A stretch of 64,000 nucleotides of DNA. Source: Spirosoma sp. SC4-14. GTDB lineage: Bacteria > Bacteroidota > Bacteroidia > Cytophagales > Spirosomataceae. Positions 1-8,914 of the stretch are shown here, piece by piece. The DNA lies in assembly GCF_037201965.1 (NCBI RefSeq), contig NZ_CP147518.1:4953001-5017000 (forward strand), in the 5' to 3' direction. Position 1 is the first letter of the stretch, and every line of letters begins with the position of its first letter. The position numbers were made by a program, and so were the translations under genes. The notes under the pieces were generated by a model. The model saw only the letters and a list, made by a program, of their open reading frames with translations. It ran no database searches and had not been told where the DNA came from.

Positions 1-275
1 ACAAACGATGTAGTTTCAACCCCGAGAGTGCTGGCAATACTCAATAGCAGCAAAACTCGCAGTAGGGCATTAACCAACGACAGCAAAAACGGCTGAACAT
101 CGCGGTCGACATGCCGCTTTGTCAACACCGATGCGAGCAGGCGCATGATCCAGCCAATGAGCCAGAGCCCAATAATTAGGGTTATAATTGCCAGCAAGAT
201 GCGGCCACCGTAAACTGTCGCAAAAGTAAGCACCTGATCGTAGATGCGTTGGGCGTTTGTCTGAGCCTGTTCCAT
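1..275 (-). CDS. MscS-family mechanosensitive ion channel, N-terminal part
   Basis: Only the first 91 residues are in the window; the gene runs off the left edge. The ATG is at 273-275. The N-terminus is short and polar. A hydrophobic helix spans about residues 22-48, and a second at 63-83 leads into LGVETTSF, which closely matches the pore-helix entry of small-conductance mechanosensitive channels (SLVxxxLxxxxxLxxLGVxTTSF). The family opens under membrane tension to release solutes during hypo-osmotic shock, in the inner membrane. The beta domain and C-terminus are not visible, so the subfamily cannot be judged. Confidence 0.75.
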   Translation of the reverse strand, partial: MEQAQTNAQRIYDQVLTFATVYGGRILLAIITLIIGLWLIGWIMRLLASVLTKRHVDRDVQPFLLSLVNALLRVLLLLSIASTLGVETTSF

Positions 276-365
276 GAATGGTGAATGGGATTGGTTTGAC
301 TCTCAGACGTGAAGAAACAGAAAGAGTAACTACGCTTTTGCAGACGTTTTGTTACAAACAGCTTT

Positions 366-1316
366 TTAAAGCCAGTTTTTGCGCCTGAATATCCAGACCG
401 TGAGAGCTGATGAAAACACCATCATCGCCAGCGCAAACACATAGCCATATTTCCAGTGTACTTCGGGCATCTCATCAAAATTCATCCCCCAGATGCTGGC
501 CAGAAGGGTTGGGGGTAAAAAAACCAGCGACACAACGGTAAATATTTTCACGACACGGTTCTGCTCCAGATCGATCAAACCGAGGTAGGTATTTTGCAGA
601 AACTCCAGCCGTTCGAAAATGAAATTAGTATGATCGATCAGCGAGTTAATGTCTTTGATAAGCGTTCGCAATCGTTGCTGTTCCAGATCATTGAACCACC
701 CATCCGAACGAATCATGGCCGAAATAACGCGCTGTTTATCAACCACATTCTCCCGAATCGACATTGTCAGCTCCTGATAATCGTTAATATTCAGCAGCAT
801 TTCACGATCAAGATTGGCATCCAGATCAAGCATTCGATTAATAGCCTTAATTTCGCCCGAAACCATTTCAACCAGATCGGCATCATAATCAATGCGCGAT
901 TCGAAAATGGAGATCAGGATTTGAGCACCGTCGCTGAAAACGGCCCGTCGCGATTTGATACGTTTGACCGTATCGGCAAACGATTTCAGATCGGCGTTCC
1001 GATAGGTAAACAGCGTATCGTCTTTCAGAATAAAACTTACAGGAACCGTTATGTAGCGTTGTTCGGCGTCGGGGATCAGAAAGTTAGAATTGGCGATCAG
1101 AAAATCGTCTTCCTCAATATAGCGCGAACTACTTTCAATTTCCAGTTGCTCCTGCTGACTCAAAAAATCGACATCAAATTTTTCTTCTACGCTCTTGATC
1201 TCAGCCGGAGTCGGATTTTGAAGATCCACCCAAAGTGTCCGTTCGGTATCAGAAAAAGAATCAATGTCGCGAATTTTGCGAACGGCCGTTTCATCGAGTT
1301 GAAAGATGCGAATCAT
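366..1316 (-). CDS. corA: CorA-family magnesium/divalent cation transporter
   Basis: A protein of 316 residues, the usual CorA length. It has a long helical cytoplasmic domain followed by two C-terminal membrane helices (about 255-275 and 289-309). The signature GMN is at about residues 277-279, at the end of TM1, followed by a short acidic loop (FDEMPE). The basic tail RRKNWL is typical. The family forms a pentameric inner-membrane Mg2+ channel gated by cytosolic Mg2+. The start is taken at the ATG at 1316 (MIRIFQLDE); an in-frame ATG 13 codons upstream adds a tail with no family similarity. It stands alone between the MscS gene and the amidohydrolase pair, all on the minus strand. Confidence 0.9.
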   Translation of the reverse strand: MIRIFQLDETAVRKIRDIDSFSDTERTLWVDLQNPTPAEIKSVEEKFDVDFLSQQEQLEIESSSRYIEEDDFLIANSNFLIPDAEQRYITVPVSFILKDDTLFTYRNADLKSFADTVKRIKSRRAVFSDGAQILISIFESRIDYDADLVEMVSGEIKAINRMLDLDANLDREMLLNINDYQELTMSIRENVVDKQRVISAMIRSDGWFNDLEQQRLRTLIKDINSLIDHTNFIFERLEFLQNTYLGLIDLEQNRVVKIFTVVSLVFLPPTLLASIWGMNFDEMPEVHWKYGYVFALAMMVFSSALTVWIFRRKNWL

Positions 1317-1361
1317 GAAGTTGAGCGAAGACGTTAATAGGTTTGCAGTTTGCAAAGTTCA

Positions 1362-1393
1362 CAAAAAAACGGGGCGCTCGAAAGCTGCCCCGT
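1362..1393 (-). terminator. Rho-independent terminator after the 1427-2719 gene
   Basis: Read on the minus strand, a 7-bp G/C stem (arms ACGGGGC at 1369-1375 and GCCCCGT at 1387-1393, loop of 11) is followed by a run of seven T. It lies 33 bp past the stop of the amidohydrolase-like gene and just upstream of corA, so it should separate the two units. Confidence 0.8.
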
Positions 1394-1426
1394 TATCGTT
1401 TCGCTAAGTATTTCCGGCAAAAACGC

Positions 1427-2719
1427 TTACTTCTGCTCGTATTTGTCTTTATACATCTTATAGAGCCGCTTATGCCGATCGTCGAGATTAACTTTACGAC
1501 CCTGGATAAATGCCTGCTCAATCACGTTCGAACGCATATCGAGCGCATCGCCCGCCGAGACAAACAAGGTTGCCTGTTTGCCTTTTTCGACGGTTCCGAC
1601 CATGTTGTCGATACCCAGAATCTTTGCATTATTCGATGTGATCAGCTTCAGCGCTTCTTCGTGGTTGTCGATACCAAATCCGGAAGCTGTTCCGGCCAGA
1701 AAAGCCAGGTTACGGGTCCGCCACCAGCCATCGGCGTAGCTCAAGCCCACCAACACCCCTGCTTTGTGCAAAATACCGGGCATCCGATAAGGCAGGTACA
1801 CGTCTTCGTCTTCGCGGTTGGGCAGCCGGTGAAGCTCGCTCAAGATAATGGGCACGTTATTTTCTTTCAGGAACGTTACCACCTTATGAGCCTCTTCGCC
1901 ACCAACAATCACTACTTTAGGAATTGCGAGAGCCTTCGCAAACTTCACAGCTTCGATAATATCTTTGCTATAGTCGGCCCGGATGTAGAGATTTTGCCTG
2001 CCCGAAAATAAACCACGCATGGCCTCAAATTTAAGATTTGTAGGCGTTGGATTCTTAATGGCCATGTAGGCTTTGGCATCGGCAAATGTGGCTTCCAGTG
2101 CACTAATGGCTTCTGCACGTTTTGCATTTTTCTGGATCGTTACCGAGAAATCTTCAAAATTGAAGTTACGGGCAAAATAGCTCGGCCAGTTTACCCAAAT
2201 ACCATCGTCTTTTTTCAGAACGGCATCTTCCCAGTTCCAGCCATCGGTCATCATAACGCTCGAACTCCCCGATACCGTACCCCCCTGGGGCATAGCCTGC
2301 GTCAGTAGCACACCGTTGTTACGGATGGTCGGAATGATTTCAGAATCGGTGTTATACGCAATCAGTGCCCGAACGTTCGGATTCAGTTCACCAATTTCCT
2401 GCTTATCGACCGTAGCCTTAACGGCACCAATTTCCTGCAAACCAACCGTAGAAGCAGGCGAAATAAGGCCCGGATATACGTGTTTACCCGATACACTAAT
2501 CACCTCAGCACCCGCCGTTGGCGTACTGCCATCGCCAACGGCGGTAATAACGCCTTTATCGAAGACAACAACGCCATTCTGAATTACCTGTCCATTACCG
2601 ATATGGATGGTCGCGCCAGTTAGTGCAATGGCCCGCTCCTGCGGTCTGGCCGGTGCGGGATTCTGGGCATAACTCGTAAGCACGCCCAGAGTGAGTATTG
2701 ATGTAAGTATTTTTTTCAT
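1427..2719 (-). CDS. Exported amidohydrolase-fold protein lacking the metal motif
   Basis: 430 residues. The signal peptide MKKILTSILTLGVLTSYAQ is followed by a composite beta-sandwich start (ALTGATIHIGNGQVIQNGVVV) and ends with the family's second sandwich half (MVGTVEKGKQATLFVSAGD), as in imidazolonepropionase-like amidohydrolases. The catalytic HxH after the PG turn is missing: the sequence reads YPGLISPASTVG. The usual late Asp region reads GLSYADGWWRTRNLAF, with no clear D-H pair. The barrel appears to have lost its metal site, so a binding or partner role is more likely than hydrolysis. It lies directly downstream of the two-domain relative at 2835-5888, about 115 bp away on the same strand, and probably forms a pair with it. 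Confidence 0.8.
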   Translation of the reverse strand: MKKILTSILTLGVLTSYAQNPAPARPQERAIALTGATIHIGNGQVIQNGVVVFDKGVITAVGDGSTPTAGAEVISVSGKHVYPGLISPASTVGLQEIGAVKATVDKQEIGELNPNVRALIAYNTDSEIIPTIRNNGVLLTQAMPQGGTVSGSSSVMMTDGWNWEDAVLKKDDGIWVNWPSYFARNFNFEDFSVTIQKNAKRAEAISALEATFADAKAYMAIKNPTPTNLKFEAMRGLFSGRQNLYIRADYSKDIIEAVKFAKALAIPKVVIVGGEEAHKVVTFLKENNVPIILSELHRLPNREDEDVYLPYRMPGILHKAGVLVGLSYADGWWRTRNLAFLAGTASGFGIDNHEEALKLITSNNAKILGIDNMVGTVEKGKQATLFVSAGDALDMRSNVIEQAFIQGRKVNLDDRHKRLYKMYKDKYEQK

Positions 2720-2741
2720 GTTCGTTCGTGGGAAAGGTTAA

Positions 2742-2826
2742 GTTTATGATTTATCGTTTATGGTTGCGCTGCATGAGTAGGATGTATACCAATAAGCGGG
2801 GCAACCATAAACCCAAAACCATAAAC
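2742..2826. repeat. Long intergenic inverted repeat, tandem-word arms (copy A)
   Basis: Arms of 26 bp (2742-2767 and 2801-2826) pair with about four mismatches. They are made of repeated GTTTATG/CATAAAC words and close on GGTTGC/GCAACC. The core at 2762-2806 resembles that of the repeat at 28180-28274. It sits between the two amidohydrolase genes and has no T-run. Confidence 0.8.
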
Positions 2827-2834
2827 CATCTCCC

Positions 2835-5800
2835 CTATTTAATTTCTTCTTCGCCTTCTGCCATAACCCCTTCAATGTCTTCGCAATGCCACATACGCGA
2901 CCGCCGGAATGTTGGTCGCTGGGTTGGCGTACCGCTGGCTTTAGCCGCCAGCGTTTTCTGAATCAATCGAGCCCGTTCTGCCTGCATGGCATCGCGCTTG
3001 GCTTCTTCGTCTTTCTGGCTGAAATAAATAGCCCCTTCGATCATGGTAAATTCCGGGCGGGCATAAATTGAAAGTGGGTGTGTATTCCACAGAACCAGAT
3101 CGGCATCTTTCCCGATTTTCATACTACCCATGCGATTGTCGAGATGAAGAAGTTTAGCGGGATTCAGCGTCACCATTTTCCAGGCATCTTCTTCCGCCAC
3201 ACCACCATATTCGACAGTTTTGGCCGCTTCCTGGTTCAACCGACGTGCCATTTCGGCATCATCGGAGTTGATTGATACCGTTACGCCCTGGCTCTGCATC
3301 AGCGCTGCATTGTAGGGAATGGCATCGTGAACCTCCATTTTATAAGCCCACCAGTCGGCAAACGACGAGCCCCCAACACCGTGTTTCGCCATTTTGTCGG
3401 CCAGTTTATAGCCTTCCAGAATGTGCGTGAATGTGTTGACCTTAAAGCCCAGCGAATCGGCCACTTTAAGCAGCATATTGATCTCTGACTGCACATACGA
3501 GTGACAGGTAATGAACCGCTTGGCAGCCAGAATTTCGGCCAGGGCATCGAGTTCGATATCGCGACGGGGCGGAACGGCGGTAGCTTTCTCTTTTGCTCCT
3601 AGCTTATTATAATCAGCCCAGCTTTTGGCGTATTCTTTTGCCCGTGTAAAATGATCCATATAAACCTGCTCTACACCCATCCGCGATTGAGGAAAACGGT
3701 AGCCAGCACTTGGATTGTTCGACTGTTTTACGTTTTCGCCCAACGCAAATTTGATAAAGCCATCGGCTCCTTTAATCATCATGCCTTCTGGCGATTCTCC
3801 CCATTTCAGCTTAACAATGGCCGATTGCCCACCAATCGAGTTTGCCGATCCATGCAGCAGTTGAGAGGCCGTAACGCCACCCGCCAGTTGTCGATAGATG
3901 TTCACATCTTCGGAGTTAACGACATCCGACATTCGTACTTCGGCCGAGCTGGTCTGACCACCTTCGTTAATGGTCAGCAAGGCAATGTGTGAGTGTTCGT
4001 CGATAATGCCTGTGGTGAGGTGTTTTCCCGTTCCGTCGATCACGTTCGCATTGGCCGGTGCCGTCAGGTTTTTACCAACTTTCGAAATTTTCCCATCCGT
4101 AACCAACACATCGGTATTGGTCAGGATACCTTCTTTTTCGTTGGTCCAGACTGTAGCGTTCTTAACCAGTACCGTTTCGGCTTTGGGCTTTTCCAGATTT
4201 CCCATGCCCACAAATGGATAAACAACGGCCGTGGATGAAGTAGCCGAGGTTGACCGGGCCGCCGTAACGGCCGTTGTCGACTGGGGTGCTTCGCCCGATT
4301 TGGTAGCCGACCAGGTTATAGATTTTCCGTCGGGGGTTTCGCCATCGCCTTTAATGCTGGTTGGCGACGTAAAATACCCCGTCAAACGGGTCGTACCAGA
4401 ACCCGGACGACGGCTGAGCTGGGTCTGAATCGAGATAATTTCGCCACTAACCGCCACTTTAGGCGTAATCTTGGTTGTGTCGACCAGAATCTGGTATTCG
4501 GGCTTATCGGCCGTTTTGCCAGTAATGTTCAGTTTGACATTACTCTGACTACCGATAGTAAGCTGCCAGCTTCCACGCAGATCGAGCGCATCTTTTGGGT
4601 TGACAATAAACTGCTTTCCGCGAATCCAGTTTTCGTAAATGACATTATCGGGGCTGAACAGATTGCCCGATGTAATAATGAAATTGGCAATCCGACCTTT
4701 CTGCAACGAACCAACCATATCGTCAGCCTTTAGCAGTTTAGCCGGAACGGTTGTCAGTGCCTCCAGGGCTTTCTGCTCCGACAGTCCATTTTCGATAGCT
4801 TTGCGCAAATTGGCCCAAAACTCATTCGTATTTCTCAAACCTGAGGTTGTCAGTGCAAATGGAACATTAGCACTCGCCAGACGCCCTGCATTCATGGGAG
4901 CCATTTCCCAGTGTTTCAGTTCGGATAGGGCAACATTGTCGGCGTCCCAGGCATCTTCAACATCATAAGGCTGTGGAAAATTGATCGGAACGATCAGCGA
5001 AGCACCCGTTGCTTTAATTTCGTTAAGCCGCTGATATTCGTCGCCCGATCCTTTAATAATATACTGGACCCCAAACTCATCGCCAATTTTATCGGCCCGC
5101 AGAATACCCAGCTTGTCGCCCGCTTCAAAAATGGCAGGTAAAGCCAGGTTATGATTCAACGCATCGAGCGACAGATTCGACTGTTCTTTGCTGCCTCCGC
5201 GCTTATACCAGTCGGCGTCGTACATAGCCTGACGTAGCAAGGCTACCGACCCCATCAAAGAATTTGGGTAACTCTGCCGCGAAGTTCCTTTGCTGAACGA
5301 ATAGTGGGCAGCCGCTTCGGATTTGAGCACCAGTGTGTTTTCCCGGTCGTCGGAAAGCGTAACCAGAGCCCCCGTTCCCCGAACAATGCCATCGTGCGGG
5401 TGCGTCAGAACGGCACCAAATCCGAGTTTCCGAAGTTCATCGGCTTTGGCAGGTACGACCTTGAATAGTAAACTGCCGCTATTTTCGGGCTGAACAGCCT
5501 GGTTCCAGTAATACGCTCCTTTTTTGTTCGATTCAATTTGCGGAGCGCCACTACCCCGGCCACCGGGAGCTGCCCGGGGAATTTCGGGCATTCCATAGTC
5601 TGAATAGATGTCGATCAGCGCAGGGTAAATTCGTTTACCTTTCAGATCGGCGATTACAGTTCCGGCAGGTACACTGACAGCCGTGCCAACAGCTTCGACA
5701 CGACCATCTCGAATTAAGAGTGTTGCATTCTGTAAGGTAGTTTGGGGGTCAACGACGATCGTCGCGTTGGTGAAAGCATACAATCCTGGGCGCTCATCGT

Positions 5801-5888
5801 AGACACCATTGCGGGGAAAAGTGGTCTGAGCTACAGCAGAATAAGCCAGACCAGCCGCCAGTAGTGCCGTCAGGAAATGTCTCATCAT
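2835..5888 (-). CDS. Exported two-domain amidohydrolase (imidazolonepropionase-like)
   Basis: 1017 residues, about twice a normal amidohydrolase. A signal peptide (MMRHFLTALLAAGLAYSAVAQ) is followed by two complete amidohydrolase-like units. In the first (about 25-430) the metal motif is replaced: YPALIDIYSDYG instead of PGxIDxHxH. The second (about 590-985) keeps it: GIIDEHSHIAL, then the ligand-like His in ITCHSY and FTHILEG and the Asp in INSDDAEM. A linker with a small beta-rich segment (about 440-560) joins them. So one half looks catalytic and the other structural. The protein should be periplasmic or outer-membrane associated; the substrate is unknown. MRHFL one codon later is an equally good start. 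Confidence 0.85.
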   Translation of the reverse strand: MMRHFLTALLAAGLAYSAVAQTTFPRNGVYDERPGLYAFTNATIVVDPQTTLQNATLLIRDGRVEAVGTAVSVPAGTVIADLKGKRIYPALIDIYSDYGMPEIPRAAPGGRGSGAPQIESNKKGAYYWNQAVQPENSGSLLFKVVPAKADELRKLGFGAVLTHPHDGIVRGTGALVTLSDDRENTLVLKSEAAAHYSFSKGTSRQSYPNSLMGSVALLRQAMYDADWYKRGGSKEQSNLSLDALNHNLALPAIFEAGDKLGILRADKIGDEFGVQYIIKGSGDEYQRLNEIKATGASLIVPINFPQPYDVEDAWDADNVALSELKHWEMAPMNAGRLASANVPFALTTSGLRNTNEFWANLRKAIENGLSEQKALEALTTVPAKLLKADDMVGSLQKGRIANFIITSGNLFSPDNVIYENWIRGKQFIVNPKDALDLRGSWQLTIGSQSNVKLNITGKTADKPEYQILVDTTKITPKVAVSGEIISIQTQLSRRPGSGTTRLTGYFTSPTSIKGDGETPDGKSITWSATKSGEAPQSTTAVTAARSTSATSSTAVVYPFVGMGNLEKPKAETVLVKNATVWTNEKEGILTNTDVLVTDGKISKVGKNLTAPANANVIDGTGKHLTTGIIDEHSHIALLTINEGGQTSSAEVRMSDVVNSEDVNIYRQLAGGVTASQLLHGSANSIGGQSAIVKLKWGESPEGMMIKGADGFIKFALGENVKQSNNPSAGYRFPQSRMGVEQVYMDHFTRAKEYAKSWADYNKLGAKEKATAVPPRRDIELDALAEILAAKRFITCHSYVQSEINMLLKVADSLGFKVNTFTHILEGYKLADKMAKHGVGGSSFADWWAYKMEVHDAIPYNAALMQSQGVTVSINSDDAEMARRLNQEAAKTVEYGGVAEEDAWKMVTLNPAKLLHLDNRMGSMKIGKDADLVLWNTHPLSIYARPEFTMIEGAIYFSQKDEEAKRDAMQAERARLIQKTLAAKASGTPTQRPTFRRSRMWHCEDIEGVMAEGEEEIK

Positions 5889-5925
5889 GAAATTGACTGA
5901 TTAGTTGATGATTGGGGTTAACTGC

Positions 5926-5933
5926 CAAAAATA
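5926..5933 (-). promoter_or_regulatory. Bacteroidota -7 promoter box for the two-domain amidohydrolase
   Basis: TATTTTTG on the minus strand, an exact match to the Bacteroidota consensus TAnnTTTG, 38 bp upstream of the ATG at 5888. No well-spaced -33 TTTG was found. Confidence 0.55.
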
Positions 5934-6054
5934 CGGAATTTAAGGTATGCTTATGCGCATAATCCAAAGATTATTTTGCCAAACTGCATCATCATGGATA
6001 TATTATAGTATGGATAAAAATTGTTACTTTAAAGGCCAATATATCACAGCAATC

Positions 6055-6795
6055 ATGCGTCATTTCCTTTTATTTGGCCTTCTTATGGCATCAACTGTTG
6101 CTGCTGCCCAAAGCAACGAAGAGTTCATGAACCAGACTACCCGCGATAAGCTCAACTACACCAACGTCACGTCGTCGATTACCAGTTCGTTATTTACCAT
6201 CAAAGGCCCTGCCGGAAAACTACTGGGCGATCCTTATCTGGACACCACCTGGCAGACCGGCACCGTAAAGTTCTATAACCGAATCGGAACTTCGCTCACT
6301 ACCGACTCACTGAGCAATATTCCGGTTCGGATCGACCTGAATGCCAATGAGGTGGAGGTCCGGGCTGGCGCCAAAGACATCAGAGTTGTTAACGTCACAG
6401 CCGTTCTGTACGTCGACATACATACGTCGAATGGCAAAAGTCGTTTCATGAACGTACATGAGTATCAGGTAGAGGGAAATAATCTCACTGGCTTTTTCGA
6501 GCAGACCGCAACGGGCAAACTCCAACTGCTGCTTCATCCATCTATTTATCTGCGTCGGGCCAATTATAACGTTGCCATGAATACGGGCTCGAAAGATGAT
6601 GAACTACTGAAAAAGTTCGATTGGTATGTTGCTCAGGGAAAACAGGCAAAAAAATTCTCTCCGGGCAAAAAAGCATTGCTGGAATTGATGGCCGATAAAA
6701 AAGAACCGGTTGAAGCGTATCTGAAAAACGAAAAACCCGATTTAAAAACACGCTCAGGCCTGGTTTCCGTTTTTAGTTATTACAATTCCCTTTAA
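6055..6795 (+). CDS. Secreted/periplasmic protein of unknown function
   Basis: 246 residues from the ATG at 6055, chosen because MRHFLLFGLLMASTVAAAQ is a clean signal peptide; the frame is open further upstream but that stretch is A/T-rich and not protein-like. The mature part (SNEEFMNQTTRDKLNYTNVT onward) is beta-rich in its first two thirds (TVKFYNRIGTSL, DIRVVNVTAVLYVDI) and ends in a Lys-rich helical segment (QAKKFSPGKKALLELMADKK). I do not recognise the family. Similar exported proteins of this size are common in Cytophagales. It precedes a BamA-like barrel by 135 bp on the same strand, which hints at an envelope role but no more. Confidence 0.75.
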   Translation: MRHFLLFGLLMASTVAAAQSNEEFMNQTTRDKLNYTNVTSSITSSLFTIKGPAGKLLGDPYLDTTWQTGTVKFYNRIGTSLTTDSLSNIPVRIDLNANEVEVRAGAKDIRVVNVTAVLYVDIHTSNGKSRFMNVHEYQVEGNNLTGFFEQTATGKLQLLLHPSIYLRRANYNVAMNTGSKDDELLKKFDWYVAQGKQAKKFSPGKKALLELMADKKEPVEAYLKNEKPDLKTRSGLVSVFSYYNSL

Positions 6796-6930
6796 TCGTT
6801 TTTAAACCAGTCACCAATTTTCTGCTGCAACAATAAGGGGTTAAATTGCGTTTGGGTAACATATTGGCCACAGACCACAAAGAGGCTTAATGACTTATCT
6901 CTCAACCAACTACGGACTCTTATCCACTCA

Positions 6931-8175
6931 ATGAAAATCCTCGCGATCGTTTTTGCGGGTTTATTCTTCATCAGTTCGTTCTTTACCAACTGTCGGGCAG
7001 GAAAGCTGGCTCCGCCCGACACATCAACACAAAACGACAGTATAGATACCCCTATAGTAAAGCCGGGCTATAAAGATATTGCCGATGTGCTGAAACAGTG
7101 GTTTCCCCGATTACCGATTACGCCCCACGATTCGGAATCTCTCCAGGAAGGTAAACGATTTATACTGGTTATTCCGCAAATTGGCTATACGCTCCAAACG
7201 CGTGGACTGCTGGCGGTTGTGGTCAATGCAGCTTTTCGGCAGCCGAACGCCAATATGTCGTCCATCACGGCAACGCTGCAATACACACAGAATGGCCAAC
7301 TTATTGCCATGCTCAATTCGTTGGTCTGGAGTGCCGATAATCAATTTCTCTGGAGCAGCGACTGGCGACTGATGCATTATCCGCAGGCAACCTACGGGTT
7401 GGGTATGTACACCACAACCGACCGGTTTGTCAATATGGATTATGCCTATCTGCGCATGTACCAGACGCTTTCCCGCCGGTTGTCAAGCAATTTATATGCA
7501 GGTATTGGCTACTCGCTGGATTATCACTGGGACATCGACAGCTATACTACACATCGGGAAATCAGGTCTATTTCGGGTTATAAGCTGGGCGTTACGGGTA
7601 GTTCGATTTCATCGGGACCAACACTAAGTTTGCTCTACGATAGTCGGCGTAATGCGATCAATCCCAACGGAGGCTTATACGTCAATGCCGTATTTCGTGC
7701 TAACATGAGCCTGTTGGGCAGCGATGAAAGTTATCAGTCGCTATTGATCGACGCTCGTAAATACATCCATTTCCCGGCAAAATCCGACAATATTCTGGCT
7801 CTCTGGTCTTACAACGCCTTTACGTTAAATGGTAATCCACCTTTTCTGGACTTACCCAGCACAGGCTGGGATTATACCGGCAATTTGGGCCGGGGATTCA
7901 TTCAGGGACGTTTTCGGGGAAAAAATCTAGTCTATGCCGAAACCGAATACCGTTTTCATATCACCAACAATCGGCTGATCGGTGGAGTAGTTTTTGCCAA
8001 CGCGCAGTCCGTTACGGAGCAAAGTAGTGGTCAATTCGAACGAATTATCCCATCAGTTGGTACTGGTCTTCGCCTGAAAATGAACAAAATTTCGCGGGTT
8101 AACTTCTCGGTCGACTATGGGTTTGGGTTCGATGGGTCGAGTGGTTTTTTCTTCAATTTAGGTGAGGTTTTTTAA
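6931..8175 (+). CDS. BamA/TamA-superfamily outer membrane beta-barrel protein
   Basis: 414 residues. A hydrophobic N-terminus (MKILAIVFAGLFFISSFF) is followed by Cys20, so a signal peptide, possibly of lipoprotein type, is likely. After a short spacer the rest alternates polar and hydrophobic residues as in transmembrane beta strands. It includes LLYDSRRNAINPNGGLYV, the DxRxxxxxPxxG strand motif of the bacterial surface antigen (Omp85) barrel, GRFRGKNLVYAETEYRF, which matches the conserved RG(K/R)...E.R barrel motif, and a C-terminal strand ending in F. POTRA domains appear absent, so this is a small, barrel-only member rather than BamA itself. Confidence 0.75.
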   Translation: MKILAIVFAGLFFISSFFTNCRAGKLAPPDTSTQNDSIDTPIVKPGYKDIADVLKQWFPRLPITPHDSESLQEGKRFILVIPQIGYTLQTRGLLAVVVNAAFRQPNANMSSITATLQYTQNGQLIAMLNSLVWSADNQFLWSSDWRLMHYPQATYGLGMYTTTDRFVNMDYAYLRMYQTLSRRLSSNLYAGIGYSLDYHWDIDSYTTHREIRSISGYKLGVTGSSISSGPTLSLLYDSRRNAINPNGGLYVNAVFRANMSLLGSDESYQSLLIDARKYIHFPAKSDNILALWSYNAFTLNGNPPFLDLPSTGWDYTGNLGRGFIQGRFRGKNLVYAETEYRFHITNNRLIGGVVFANAQSVTEQSSGQFERIIPSVGTGLRLKMNKISRVNFSVDYGFGFDGSSGFFFNLGEVF

Positions 8176-8316
8176 TCAGACACCTTACTTTACTTACCTG
8201 GTGCTCAAACATTTACTTGTCAGACTGCTTATCAAAAATGAATTAAATTCTGGGAAAATCTGTGTAATTTACCAGCCATATCTGTCGCATTCACTGCACC
8301 TTTATCGCCTATTGCC

Positions 8317-8904
8317 ATGAACCTCCAGCCCCAACTTTCCGAAAAATTAAACTGGTTGCAAAACAGCTTTTATTTCATCAGAAAACACTATATCGTTGTT
8401 CTTGGTGCAGGCCTTGTTGCGGGCTTTGGGCGAGTGGTTCAACTGGGCGGTTTTGGTCCGATTTCTTCCACAACTCACCTCTTGCTGGAAATTATCATCG
8501 AAAGCGCCCGAATTATGTTGGTTCTCTACGTTCTGGGCCTGGCTAGTGTCCGAAATGGGCTCATACGAATTGGCCGTTTTTTTACACAGAAAACCAATCG
8601 AAAAGCGCAATGGGACATTGCTGTTCAAAACCTGAAAAAACAGTGGCTGTCGATCATACTGAACCTGATTGGCTTTGCCGTCATTGCCTGGACGCTCAAC
8701 TATTTGATAGACCTGCTGGCCTATGAAACCTGCCTTTATCTTACACTAAAAAAAGACGGTATTCTGGCCCAGTCGGCTTCAGAGTGGACGCTATTACTTT
8801 TTTTCAAAAACCTGTCGGTGATTCCGTTTACACTCGTTTTTGAGACGTTATTTATACTCTGGATTACCAACAAACTACAGCGTAAGGCTATTAGTCTTAG
8901 CTAA
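8317..8904 (+). CDS. Multi-pass inner membrane protein, unknown function
   Basis: 195 residues with four to five hydrophobic segments (about 24-45, 55-80, 108-130, 150-185) separated by short basic loops (TQKTNRKAQW, NKLQRKAISLS). No enzyme motif was recognised. The ATG at 8317 is the first in frame. It ends 10 bp before the convergent stop of the Gfo/Idh/MocA gene. Function is unknown. Confidence 0.65.
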   Translation: MNLQPQLSEKLNWLQNSFYFIRKHYIVVLGAGLVAGFGRVVQLGGFGPISSTTHLLLEIIIESARIMLVLYVLGLASVRNGLIRIGRFFTQKTNRKAQWDIAVQNLKKQWLSIILNLIGFAVIAWTLNYLIDLLAYETCLYLTLKKDGILAQSASEWTLLLFFKNLSVIPFTLVFETLFILWITNKLQRKAISLS

Positions 8905-8914
8905 TGATTCGGCA

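Noticed and set aside
594-1337. A 247-codon open frame on the plus strand opposite corA
   Set aside because: The product has no family character and mirrors the CorA codons; corA has full motifs on the other strand.
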